A DNA stretch of 64,000 nt from Opitutaceae bacterium (GTDB lineage: Bacteria; Verrucomicrobiota; Verrucomicrobiia; Opitutales; Opitutaceae): NCBI GenBank assembly GCA_028284385.1, contig JANQRT010000058.1, positions 248,001 through 312,000 of the forward strand. Direction: 5' to 3'. Positions 15,989 to 23,837 of this stretch are shown piece after piece. Both the position numbers and the translations under genes were made by a program. Below the pieces are notes generated by a model that worked only from the letters and a program-made list of their open reading frames with translations, was not told the DNA's origin and did no database searches. Within the stretch, counting starts at the first letter, position 1. Each line of letters begins with the position of its first letter.

Positions 15989-17329
15989 TTACAAAGCGTA
16001 AAAACTGATCGCTAGCGTGGCGAGACCTAGAAAGAGGAAAAAACCAACCACATCCGTTACGGTGGTCACCATGATCGAAGATGCAAGGGCTGGGTCTACT
16101 TTTAACGTTTTTAGTCCTATTGGAACCAATACGCCTGCCATGGCTGCGGCTACCATGTTGAGCATCATCGCGATGCAAGCCACTACTCCAAAGATGTAAT
16201 TCCCGCGCCAAAGCCAGGAGATCAAACCGACTAGGAGACCGATGGCCACGCCCAGTGAACACCCGACCATAATCTCTTTTATAAGAACACGCCGCCATTC
16301 CTTGTTTTCGATTTCGCCTAGCGCCAATGACCGCACTACAATCGTGAGAGTCTGCGAGCCAGCGTTGCCGCCGAGCAAACCGATGATTGGCAGAAAAATC
16401 GCAAGTACCGCGAACCTGTCGATCGTTCCCTCGAAGAGAGACACCACCCATGCCACCACAAAAGCGGTGACTAAATTGATGCACAGCCATGGCAGACGAT
16501 TTTTAACAGAGCGATGCCAAGGCGTGATCACTCCCTCCTCGCCTGATAGTCCCACCATGCGCTGCATGTCCTCGGTGGCTTCCTCTTGGAGAACATCCAT
16601 TACATCGTCCGAGGTAACGAGTCCTACCAGAGTCTCTGAATCGTCCACCACCGGCAGGGCCGAATAATTATATTTCTGAAAGAGATTCGCTATCTGCTCT
16701 TGGTCGTCCAAGACATGAACAGAGCTTACATCGGTAGTCATCACATCTCTGGCCTTTAACCTTAAGTCTCGAAACAGGAGGTCGCGCAGGCGAAGCACGC
16801 CCTTCAGTCTTCGTTCTGCATCCACTACATAGACATAGATTGAACTATCCTCGTCTTGGTCTTCATCTCTCCGAATAGCTTCTCTTGCCTGAGCTAGATT
16901 CATGCTTTCATCGACCGCGATGAACTCCTTTTGCATGATCCCGCCGGCTGAATCCTCGGGGTATTCGAGCAGGTCGGTTATGTCCTCCGCTTCCTCGTCT
17001 GGCAGCTTTTCAATGATGTCCTGCAACCTTTCGGGCGAGACGTTGCCCAAGGCATCGGCCGCGTCGTCCGAGTTCATTTCGGGTATGATGTCGGAAATGC
17101 GTTCGAGCCGCATGTTTTCCAGCAGCCTTGTCTGGATTTCCAATGGCAGCTCGGTGATCACGTCCGCGGCCATTTCGTCCTCGAGCTCTCTCAAGCTGGC
17201 TCTTATTTCGTCCAGAGCTAGGTCGTCGATTTCCGAGGCGATGTCGCTCGGATGCATATCCTTAAAAGCCCTTATTTTTTGAGCCAGATCCTCAGAGACT
17301 TTTGGTATGCGCTCTTCCTGCTCGGACAT
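15989..17329 (-). CDS. mgtE: magnesium transporter MgtE
   Basis: A 446-residue Mg2+ channel/transporter. An N-terminal acidic superhelical domain (about 1-130; 'HPSDIASEIDDL', 'EIQTRLLENM', 'DDAADALGNVSPERLQDII') precedes a CBS pair (about 135-255; 'AVDESMNLAQAREAIRR', 'VTSDDVMDVLQEE'). Five transmembrane helices follow (about 275-446; 'LLGGNAGSQTLTIVVRSLA' is the conserved pore segment). Gating by cytoplasmic Mg2+ through the N and CBS domains is known for the family. There is no room for an M-box riboswitch of known type in the 100-bp upstream gap, and none was seen. Confidence 0.95.
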   Translation of the reverse strand: MSEQEERIPKVSEDLAQKIRAFKDMHPSDIASEIDDLALDEIRASLRELEDEMAADVITELPLEIQTRLLENMRLERISDIIPEMNSDDAADALGNVSPERLQDIIEKLPDEEAEDITDLLEYPEDSAGGIMQKEFIAVDESMNLAQAREAIRRDEDQDEDSSIYVYVVDAERRLKGVLRLRDLLFRDLRLKARDVMTTDVSSVHVLDDQEQIANLFQKYNYSALPVVDDSETLVGLVTSDDVMDVLQEEATEDMQRMVGLSGEEGVITPWHRSVKNRLPWLCINLVTAFVVAWVVSLFEGTIDRFAVLAIFLPIIGLLGGNAGSQTLTIVVRSLALGEIENKEWRRVLIKEIMVGCSLGVAIGLLVGLISWLWRGNYIFGVVACIAMMLNMVAAAMAGVLVPIGLKTLKVDPALASSIMVTTVTDVVGFFLFLGLATLAISFYAL

Positions 17330-17430
17330 TGCTGAGTCTTATGGGGATTCGCGGACCGGCAGCAAGTCTCCCGAGCAGCCTGATTGAAAAAATTTCGCTA
17401 CGCGGAGAGTTCCCTTGAAACGCGCGGCCT

Positions 17431-18147
17431 CTAGAAACCCATGTCAAGCTGGGTCGAGGCTTCTATCGTTGGAGGCTCGAGACATTCGGGTCCGTTGACC
17501 GTTGCATTGTTTACCACTTGGCTTACAGGTCTGCAGGTCATTGCCCTCGAAGAAATGGGCTCAAAGAACTCGATCCGGTTCGATGGATCGAAAACATCCG
17601 GCGACCCATGAAGCCATGCTTCTCTTTTTTCGCCTTCCAAAATAACCGGCATGCGGTCGTGGACTTTGCCTACCAATTTATTAGGACGTGTCGTCAGAAG
17701 AAGATAGCTCTCAATGGTTGCGCCCGTTCCAGTCTGCCAGGACTCCCATATGCCAGCCATGTAGAAAACGGACTCGTCCTTCATCTGGAAAAAAAAGGGC
17801 TGGTTTATGTCCCGCTTTCGCTTCCATTCGAAAAAGCCGTCGGCCGGGGCTAAGCAGCGTCTTCGCTGATAGGCCGCTCGAAACGAGGGCTTTTCGGCAG
17901 CGGTTTCCGCCCGAGCGTTAATGAGCATTTTTTTATCGGAATTCGTCTTGGCCCAATTCGGAATCAATCCCCAGCGCATAATGCTGGCTTCCGGCTCATT
18001 CATGTAGCGAATCACGACATTCTCTTGCGTGGGCGCGATATTGTATCGTTTGGGTTGACCGTCGGGCGACTTTAGAAAAGCGGCGAGAAGCGAATCGCAT
18101 GGATCTTCACCATCCGGGGTTTTCGTTAATGTGTAGCGCCCTGGCAT
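17431..18147 (-). CDS. yedK: SRAP family (YedK/HMCES) protein with Pro at the catalytic position 2
   Basis: A 238-residue SOS-response-associated peptidase-like protein, the family that shields abasic sites in single-stranded DNA by a covalent link through Cys2. The fold signatures are intact: 'RYNIAPTQENVVI', 'MRWGLIPNWAK', 'INARAETAAEKPSF' (Asn77), 'CLAPADGFFEWKR' (Glu107) and 'VHDRMPVIL' (His163). These correspond to the family's active-site Asn, Glu and His. The protein begins Met-Pro-Gly-Arg-Tyr-Thr instead of Met-Cys-Gly-Arg-Phe-Thr. A TAA stop immediately precedes the ATG, so no upstream start restores Cys. After Met removal an N-terminal proline would be exposed, as in Fpg/Nei glycosylases. 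Whether it still crosslinks AP sites is unknown. Confidence 0.88.
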   Translation of the reverse strand: MPGRYTLTKTPDGEDPCDSLLAAFLKSPDGQPKRYNIAPTQENVVIRYMNEPEASIMRWGLIPNWAKTNSDKKMLINARAETAAEKPSFRAAYQRRRCLAPADGFFEWKRKRDINQPFFFQMKDESVFYMAGIWESWQTGTGATIESYLLLTTRPNKLVGKVHDRMPVILEGEKREAWLHGSPDVFDPSNRIEFFEPISSRAMTCRPVSQVVNNATVNGPECLEPPTIEASTQLDMGF

Positions 18148-18271
18148 TTAAACAACTGTGGATGAAGGCGCTCCATTTGACAAGGCGCGTGATTACACAT
18201 TTTCGTCGGCTCTTTGGATCGATTCGAAGCTGATGTTGATTCGACGCGAAAAGCGCCTAGCAACTACAGGC

Positions 18272-18928
18272 ATGGAGATTCTCCTTATCGGCGTGACGAT
18301 CCTGTTCGTCTTCTATCTTGGTTTGAAAGCCTACTCTCGTCGTTACGATAAGATGCTAAAGCAGTACGAGGTCCTTGAGAAAAGGTTTCAACTCAAGCGG
18401 AAGTCCTATCGAAACAAATGGGGAAGCGAATTTCGACACAATCTGAGTGGAAACTACAAAGGGTATTCGCTTTCCCTATACAATCATTATCACGGAAAGT
18501 GGAATGCGAAACAGGAATGGACTTCGTTGAGCTTAGAGGTTCTTTTCGCCGGCGAAGCTTGCCTTGTTATCATTCCATTAGTCGGTGATGTCCTAGCCAA
18601 GTTCGCGATCCCCAAAGAGGCGTCGAGAATCGATTTTTCCGAGCGATCAAGCCTCTCGAATTTCGAGGTCTGGAGTAATCAGGAAGCTCTTTTCGAGAAA
18701 TGGCCGGATTCTTTAAGTCAACGTTTTGAAAAAAGCCTGATAGCCCTCGACGGTTCAAATGCAGGATGTTTTCAATTGTCTAAGGGATTTTTGGAATATC
18801 GCGAGTCAGGCCTGATGGTCGACGACGAAAAGCGAGCTCGTTTTCAGGAAGCGCTACTTCTCATGGGAGAGTTTGCCGATCATGTATCGATCGTTTCAGG
18901 GCATAGTGATCCCAGTTCATTCCAGTAG
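18272..18928 (+). CDS. membrane-anchored hypothetical protein
   Basis: A 218-residue protein from the ATG at 18272 (AGG just upstream); an in-frame GTG at 18158 would add 38 residues that look non-coding in character. A single N-terminal transmembrane anchor ('LLIGVTILFVFYLGL') is followed by a soluble domain with no motif I recognise ('GNYKGYSLSLYNHYHGKW', 'NFEVWSNQEALFEKWP'). It is divergent from the SRAP gene and convergent with patB. Function unknown. Confidence 0.6.
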   Translation: MEILLIGVTILFVFYLGLKAYSRRYDKMLKQYEVLEKRFQLKRKSYRNKWGSEFRHNLSGNYKGYSLSLYNHYHGKWNAKQEWTSLSLEVLFAGEACLVIIPLVGDVLAKFAIPKEASRIDFSERSSLSNFEVWSNQEALFEKWPDSLSQRFEKSLIALDGSNAGCFQLSKGFLEYRESGLMVDDEKRARFQEALLLMGEFADHVSIVSGHSDPSSFQ

Positions 18929-18930
18929 AC

Positions 18931-20079
18931 TCAGTTGGTCGCCGCATCATAAGCGTTCTTCATTCTTTTCAAGCCCTCTTGGAGGGTCGAACGTGGACAC
19001 CCGAAGTTAAGGCGAAGATGGTTGGGGGCATCGAAAAAGGAGCCTTCTGAAAGTCCTACGCCACGCTCTTCGAAATGTCTTCCTGGATTGTCGAGCTGAA
19101 GTTTTTGCATGTCCATCCAGGCGAGGTAGGTGGCTTGGTGTTCGTATTGGCCAATCAATGGCATTTTTTCTTGGACAAAAGACTGAACGAGATCTCGATT
19201 GGCTTTTAGATAATCAAGGAGCTCGTCTCGCCATTGAGCGCCATGACGATACGCCGCTTCGCATGCGACGTATCCAAAATTATTCACCTCGGCCACGATG
19301 CCACGCACTGATGCCGCGAATTGGCGGCGTAGTTGATCATTGGGTATGATTGCCAAAGAACAGCCGAGTCCTGCGAGGTTATAGGTCTTGCTAGGGGAAA
19401 TCAGTGTCAGACATCGCTGTTCGATTTCTTTGGATAATGTTGAAATGGATACATGTTCTCTCCCATCCAAGAGTAGTTCGCAATGAATCTCGTCGGAGCA
19501 AAGAAGCAGATCATGCTTCTCGCAAAATGCTGTCACTCTCTCGAGCTCCTCTTTTTCGAATACGCGTGAACAGGGGTTGTGCGGGTTGCAGAAGAAGAAC
19601 ATCCTCGTGTTAGGTTCCACAGCATTATCCATGGCATCCCAGTCGAAGACCCATGTCCGCCCATCGAGAGCCATGGGAGCTTTTATGACGCCTCGATTCT
19701 GGAAGCGAGGAGCGAGTAGGAAGGGAGGGTAGATCGGCGTGGTTGTGAGTATGGTCTCATCTGTGCTGGCAAATGCTCTGCTGGTTACGTTTAAGCCGAC
19801 GACCAGACCTGGTAGCCACACCAGCCATTCCGCTTTTACACGCCATTGGTAGTTGTTCTCCAGCATCTCGATAACCGCTTCGGTTGCCGAACGTTCGGGG
19901 CGGGCGTATCCAAAAATTCCATGATCCACTCGCTCATGCAATGCTTCTAGCACTGGCTGCGGGGCTTGAAAATCCATATCAGCCACCCACATCGGCAGGA
20001 TATCTTTCCCTTCATACTTCTGCCATTTCTGGCTATCCGTATTTTTCCGGTCGTGAACTTCGTCGAACTGAGAACTCAT
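18931..20079 (-). CDS. patB: PatB/MalY-type PLP C-S lyase (cystathionine beta-lyase)
   Basis: A 382-residue fold-type I aminotransferase-like enzyme of the MalY/PatB group, which cleaves C-S bonds (cystathionine or cysteine) to homocysteine or sulfide, pyruvate and ammonia. Features are 'ILPMWVADMDFQAP' near the N-terminus, 'HGIFGYARP', 'FFCNPHNPCSRVF', 'LLCSDEIHCELLL' and 'SPSKTYNLAGLGCSL' with the PLP lysine. The ATG at 20077..20079 ('MSSQFDEVHDR') matches family N-termini; the longer in-frame reading adds 20 atypical residues. It pairs logically with the gamma-synthase-like gene at 8918..10420. Confidence 0.88.
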   Translation of the reverse strand: MSSQFDEVHDRKNTDSQKWQKYEGKDILPMWVADMDFQAPQPVLEALHERVDHGIFGYARPERSATEAVIEMLENNYQWRVKAEWLVWLPGLVVGLNVTSRAFASTDETILTTTPIYPPFLLAPRFQNRGVIKAPMALDGRTWVFDWDAMDNAVEPNTRMFFFCNPHNPCSRVFEKEELERVTAFCEKHDLLLCSDEIHCELLLDGREHVSISTLSKEIEQRCLTLISPSKTYNLAGLGCSLAIIPNDQLRRQFAASVRGIVAEVNNFGYVACEAAYRHGAQWRDELLDYLKANRDLVQSFVQEKMPLIGQYEHQATYLAWMDMQKLQLDNPGRHFEERGVGLSEGSFFDAPNHLRLNFGCPRSTLQEGLKRMKNAYDAATN

Positions 20080-20139
20080 TTTTGCAAGGTCTGGGAGTCG
20101 GCCAAGGAAGGGGAGGGAAAGGGACGAATTCAACATCAT

Positions 20140-20425
20140 AAATGTCGATTTCTGTCATGTTGACGCTCGAGCTCGGATTTTCCCGAAGTCGAAATCCTCA
20201 ATTGCTTGAATCGGTCCATTTCAGATGCTTTTCGCGTTTTGCGTCATCTTTGTCTTTGGCCCAGGAAAAGCGGAATTATGTGAGACATAACGTCTCTAAA
20301 ATTTCATTATATTTATTTAAGCTATTTTATATGAATGGTTTATAATTTTAACTAATTGGTATCGTTTATGCACAGTTGAAGGCAGAAAATTCAACCAACA
20401 ACATCATTTAAAGGAGGAAATAATC
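20140..20425. other. AT-rich leader of the Hsp20 pair with an inverted repeat
   Basis: No gene was found here. GAGAC-ATAAC-GTCTC forms a 5-bp inverted repeat at 20282..20296. A TATAAT-like box lies at 20341..20346, with no convincing -35. No CIRCE element (TTAGCACTC-N9-GAGTGCTAA) was seen. The roughly 80-nt untranslated leader before the Hsp20 start could hold a thermosensor, but no clear pairing with the AGGAGG site was found by eye. Confidence 0.35.
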
Positions 20426-20881
20426 ATGAAATACTTAAGCCCATTAACTCGCAGAAGCGGTCTTGTTCCTTTTTCTGCTGACCCTTTTCAGGACTTTGAA
20501 AAGGAGTTCGAAAAATTGTTTGGAGGTTGGCCTTCGCTATTCGAGCATGATGGCAGCTTTTTTACTGCCGATAACCGGCGTTCAGCGGTTGCCAATTGGT
20601 ACGAAAACGATGAGGCCTACGTCGCTCGTTTCGAGCTTCCTGGATTGAAATCCAAGGACATCGATCTCGAGCTCAAAGACGGAACGCTTTCACTTAAAGC
20701 GGAGAGAAAGACCCGCAATAAAAAGGAGAAGTCGGAAGCCACCGTTTCCTACAGCCAAAGCATCAGCCTGCCAGATGGCGTGAATGAAGCGGATGCCTCG
20801 GCAAGCTACGAAGACGGGATTCTCAGCGTAACGATTCCCAAAGCGGAAAAGGCTAAACCGCGTCGCATTGCGATCAAGTAA
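20426..20881 (+). CDS. Hsp20 small heat-shock chaperone, first copy
   Basis: A 151-residue alpha-crystallin-type holdase chaperone that binds unfolding proteins in the cytoplasm. A phenylalanine-rich N-terminus ('DPFQDFEKEFEKLFGGWP') precedes the alpha-crystallin domain (about 45-145) with the hallmark 'ASASYEDGILSVTIPK' and 'ELPGLKSKDIDLELKDGTL'. The C-terminus carries an I-x-I motif ('RRIAIK'). The strong ribosome binding site AAAGGAGG fixes the start. It is followed after 26 nt by a second, diverged Hsp20 with its own strong site, forming a two-gene unit. Confidence 0.92.
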   Translation: MKYLSPLTRRSGLVPFSADPFQDFEKEFEKLFGGWPSLFEHDGSFFTADNRRSAVANWYENDEAYVARFELPGLKSKDIDLELKDGTLSLKAERKTRNKKEKSEATVSYSQSISLPDGVNEADASASYEDGILSVTIPKAEKAKPRRIAIK

Positions 20882-20907
20882 TCAAGTTAACTACAGGAGG
20901 ATTTGAA

Positions 20908-21309
20908 ATGACCTTATTGAATATTTTGAATAAAAAACCAACGACCGATGTCGCCGCCAGCGATTCCGCTAGCGAAGTTCAAGAACGCTTTGTTCGCCCT
21001 CGCTATCGAATTGTGGATACGGAAGACGTCTACACGATCGATGTCGATGTGCCCGGAGTTTCGAAAGCGGGAGTGGATATTACCCTTGAGGATGGCGTGC
21101 TCGAGATTCAAGCGCGTCGTTCATGGCAAACGCCTGAAGGTTGGAGCTCTTTTAATCGTGACGAAGCGGGTCTAGTTTATCGACTCAGATTGGCGATCGG
21201 CGATGGCATCAATGATGAAGGAATTAAAGCCGAAGTCGAAGATGGAGTTTTGCAACTGACGCTACCGAAGGCGGAGGCATTAAAGCCCCGAAAAATCAGC
21301 GTCAATTAG
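20908..21309 (+). CDS. Hsp20 small heat-shock chaperone, second copy
   Basis: A 133-residue alpha-crystallin-domain protein ('IDVDVPGVSKAGVDITLEDG', 'IKAEVEDGVLQLTLPKAE') ending in an I-x-V motif ('RKISVN'). Its N-terminal arm is shorter than that of the upstream copy, and it has clearly diverged, so hetero-oligomers are possible as in other paired IbpA/IbpB-type systems. The ribosome binding site is ACAGGAGG. The pair ends at a Rho-independent terminator at 21334..21366. Confidence 0.92.
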   Translation: MTLLNILNKKPTTDVAASDSASEVQERFVRPRYRIVDTEDVYTIDVDVPGVSKAGVDITLEDGVLEIQARRSWQTPEGWSSFNRDEAGLVYRLRLAIGDGINDEGIKAEVEDGVLQLTLPKAEALKPRKISVN

Positions 21310-21333
21310 GCTTTTTAGAGGGGATAAGGAGTA

Positions 21334-21366
21334 AGTCGGCTCTCATGTGGAGCCGGCTTTTTCTTT
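21334..21366 (+). terminator. Rho-independent terminator of the Hsp20 pair
   Basis: AGTCGGCTC and GAGCCGGCT form a 9-bp stem (one G-T pair) with a 7-nt loop, followed by TTTTTCTTTT. It lies 25 nt past the second Hsp20 stop. Confidence 0.85.
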
Positions 21367-21437
21367 TCCAATCTTCTTGGATGAAAGTTTGCCAACCGAC
21401 TCAGGGCTATTTTTGATCCTCTTCTAATCCAAGTCCC

Positions 21438-22688
21438 ATGAAGAAGCTTCGACTTTACATTCTATTTTTCTTCGGTATCTACGGCCTGGTCGTCTTTGGA
21501 CAGGAGGCGGAAGCGCCAAGCGAACCGATTGAAGTCCCCGTTCAAGAAGAATCTCCTGGACTCATGAACGAGACGCGCAGAGCTCTTCAGGAAGTGGCAA
21601 ACTTCATGAGTCTCGACCTTGGAGACAACACGACGTCCCGAATTATCGCAAGTTTCGTCATCCTGCTGCTCGCCTTCATAGCCAAAAAGGTCATATCCCT
21701 GGTTTTCGCCAATTGGCTGTTCCGCCTGGCTAAAAAGACTTCTTGGAAGGTAGACGACCAGATGATACCGGCGGTAAAAGGGCCCTTCGGCTGGCTAGTC
21801 CTGATAATCGGGTTCTTCTTGGCCTTCAGCGTTCTGAGTTTCAATCCTTCGGTCGACGACTTCATTTTGAAGATGTTTCAGGCCGCTTCGATGACGATCG
21901 TTTTTTGGGGCGTCTTGCGGGTGGTTGATGTCTTGGCCGAGGCAATGATTGATGTGGCTCGCGATCGCGACATGGGGGTGTTCCACTTTATTCCGCTCAT
22001 TAAAAAGGCGGCTCGCACTTTCCTTATCGTGATAGCGGTTATTCTGGTGATCCAGAATCTTGGATACTCGGTGGGTTCGTTATTGGCGGGGCTCGGTATC
22101 GGTGGCTTGGCCGTCGCTTTGGCTGCGCAGGAATCGCTTGGAAACTTTTTCGGATCGATTTCCCTGGTTGCGGATCGCCCCTTCAAGGTGGGAGATTGGA
22201 TACAAGTGGGGAACAAGGTGGATGGAGATGTCGAAGAAATTGGTCTTCGCTCCACCAAAGTCCGGACTTGGAGCAAATCGCTGCTTTCCATTCCCAACAA
22301 GGTGCTGGCGAACGAGTTGATTGAGAATTGGAGCAAAATGCCCAAGCGGCGAGTGAAGCAGTATGTGGGAGTCAACTACAGCACTCCGCCGGATGTTATG
22401 GATCAGATCGTCGAGGATATCCGTCAGCTTCTTCGCGAAGACGAGGGAGTGCAGCAGGATTTTATCCTGGTCAACTTTACTGACTTTGGAGAAAGCTCGC
22501 TCGATATTCTGGTCTACTATTTCACCACTACTACGAAATGGCTGGAGCACATGGATGTACGGCAACGCATCAATGTGAAAATCATGAAGGCCATTGAAGC
22601 GAGAGGATCATCCATCGCCTTTCCTACCCGAACGATCAATTTCGAGGGGGAAATCGCGGAGCGTCTTGCCAACCGGTCAACGTCTTAG
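21438..22688 (+). CDS. MscS-family mechanosensitive ion channel
   Basis: A 416-residue protein with an N-terminal signal peptide ('LYILFFFGIYGLVVFGQ'), then several transmembrane helices (about 65-90, 115-135, 145-165, 185-205). The pore helix region is 'SLLAGLGIGGLAVALAAQESLGN', followed by the MscS beta domain ('VADRPFKVGDWIQV', 'VEEIGLRSTKVRTWSKSLLSIPNKVL') and the C-terminal alpha/beta domain. It opens on membrane tension to release solutes on hypo-osmotic shock. It is longer than E. coli MscS because of the N-terminal extension. Confidence 0.92.
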   Translation: MKKLRLYILFFFGIYGLVVFGQEAEAPSEPIEVPVQEESPGLMNETRRALQEVANFMSLDLGDNTTSRIIASFVILLLAFIAKKVISLVFANWLFRLAKKTSWKVDDQMIPAVKGPFGWLVLIIGFFLAFSVLSFNPSVDDFILKMFQAASMTIVFWGVLRVVDVLAEAMIDVARDRDMGVFHFIPLIKKAARTFLIVIAVILVIQNLGYSVGSLLAGLGIGGLAVALAAQESLGNFFGSISLVADRPFKVGDWIQVGNKVDGDVEEIGLRSTKVRTWSKSLLSIPNKVLANELIENWSKMPKRRVKQYVGVNYSTPPDVMDQIVEDIRQLLREDEGVQQDFILVNFTDFGESSLDILVYYFTTTTKWLEHMDVRQRINVKIMKAIEARGSSIAFPTRTINFEGEIAERLANRSTS

Positions 22689-22986
22689 CCAGCGGAAATC
22701 TCGTTTCCTACAGGGCGCTCATATCGGGCTTTTTGTAAATTTATAATTAAAACCCGGGTTTATCTAACTAATTATTCGGGTAGTCTTGCATAATTTATTT
22801 TAATTTTGTTGGTGGAAACCACCTAATTTTATTAAAGTTATTTTCTAGCCTTTCCGTTAACCTCATTACACTTTCTTTATGTTGTTTGGGATAAGTCCGG
22901 TCTCTATGGGACCGGGCTTTTCGTTTAAAAGGCAGAGGCGGCATGCGTGAAATGAAGGCTACTGGACTACCTCTGAAAGGAGGTCC
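22689..22986. other. gene-free AT-rich stretch with hairpins
   Basis: No ORF was recognised here. It contains a small hairpin GGTGG-AAA-CCACC at 22811..22823 and ends in a Rho-independent terminator-like hairpin at 22893..22922, more than 200 nt after the mscS-family stop. The distance leaves room for a small RNA or a long 3' untranslated region. Confidence 0.4.
22893..22922 (+). terminator. Rho-independent terminator-like hairpin
   Basis: AAGTCCGGTC and GACCGGGCTT pair over 10 bp (one G-T) around a TCTATGG loop, followed by TTTTC. It is oriented with the plus strand, so it ends transcription from the channel gene or from an RNA in the AT-rich gap. Confidence 0.65.
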
Positions 22987-23706
22987 TTAACCTACCATCA
23001 ATTTCCCTATGAAAATCGACCGTTCAAGCACTCCTTCAGGAATGAAGTTAGGTTCGAATCCGCAGCGTCGAAAACTATCCTCAAGTTGGGCTCTGCTAAA
23101 GAGGCCTAGCTTATGAACCTCTGAAAATTCGATTTCCCCTTCGGGCGTCGAAATATGGTAGTCGATGTTCAGAATGGATAGATCTCCTTCCGTCCGACCC
23201 TCCCTTGCTTGGAGCACCTTGGTCTGGGTTTCTTCGTCATAGCTCTCCGACGCGTCTACGATACCTTCATTCCACCGTCTGGCATCTACCCAGGACTCGA
23301 TAATCAGCCTGCCGCCTGGTTTCAAGTGACCTGCGATCTGCTTCAATGCGGTCTCCAGTCCCTCCTCAGTCTGGGTGTAGGCGATCGAACTAAATAGGCA
23401 CATGGCTACGTCATATTGCCTTGGCAGGGAGAAGCTTCTCATATCGGCGACCGTGAATTCCCCATTGGGATTCTTCGCGGCCGCTATCTCTACGAGATTT
23501 GGCTCTAGGTCGATCCCGTCGACCTGATAGCCGTACCGAGTGGATAAAACGCGAGCGTGTTCTCCCGTTCCACAAGCCACGTCCAGGATCCGCTGCGGCT
23601 TTGGCTCGAATTTCCTCAGAATGTAGTCAATCCGCTCCGCCTCCTTCTCGTAGTCCTTAAGTGACCTATAATGAAGATCATACCACTTGGCGAATTTTGA
23701 ATACAT
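22987..23706 (-). CDS. class I SAM-dependent methyltransferase
   Basis: A 239-residue Rossmann-fold methyltransferase. SAM-binding motif I is 'RILDVACGTGEHARVL'; then 'VDGIDLEPNLVEIA' and 'FTVADMRSFSLPRQYDVAMC' form the adenosine-binding and post-I regions, and 'HLKPGGRLIIESW' is motif III. The start is at ATG 23704..23706. The substrate cannot be deduced; the group includes small-molecule and glycine/sarcosine-type methyltransferases. It is divergent from the peptide transporter operon. Confidence 0.85.
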   Translation of the reverse strand: MYSKFAKWYDLHYRSLKDYEKEAERIDYILRKFEPKPQRILDVACGTGEHARVLSTRYGYQVDGIDLEPNLVEIAAAKNPNGEFTVADMRSFSLPRQYDVAMCLFSSIAYTQTEEGLETALKQIAGHLKPGGRLIIESWVDARRWNEGIVDASESYDEETQTKVLQAREGRTEGDLSILNIDYHISTPEGEIEFSEVHKLGLFSRAQLEDSFRRCGFEPNFIPEGVLERSIFIGKLMVG

Positions 23707-23837
23707 CAATCTTCGGTGATCAATTGACCGTTTGAGTCGACTAATTTGATGCTCTTGCCCTCTACGTCCTGCTCTTTCTTGCTATTTGTAGACTCTCTTC
23801 TTTCCATCTATTGCGAATCAATACTTAGAAGAAACTT

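Noticed and set aside
17330..17430. Possible Mg2+ (M-box) riboswitch before mgtE
   Set aside because: The gap is only about 100 bp and no M-box core was recognised.
17431..18147. Sequencing error or wrong start as an explanation for the missing Cys2 in the SRAP protein
   Set aside because: An in-frame stop immediately precedes the ATG and the residues after position 2 align without a shift; a base error at codon 2 (two changes needed from TGC/TGT to CCA) is unlikely.
20140..20425. CIRCE element or sigma-32 promoter before the Hsp20 genes
   Set aside because: Neither TTAGCACTC-N9-GAGTGCTAA nor a CTTGAA/CCCCAT pair at correct spacing is present.
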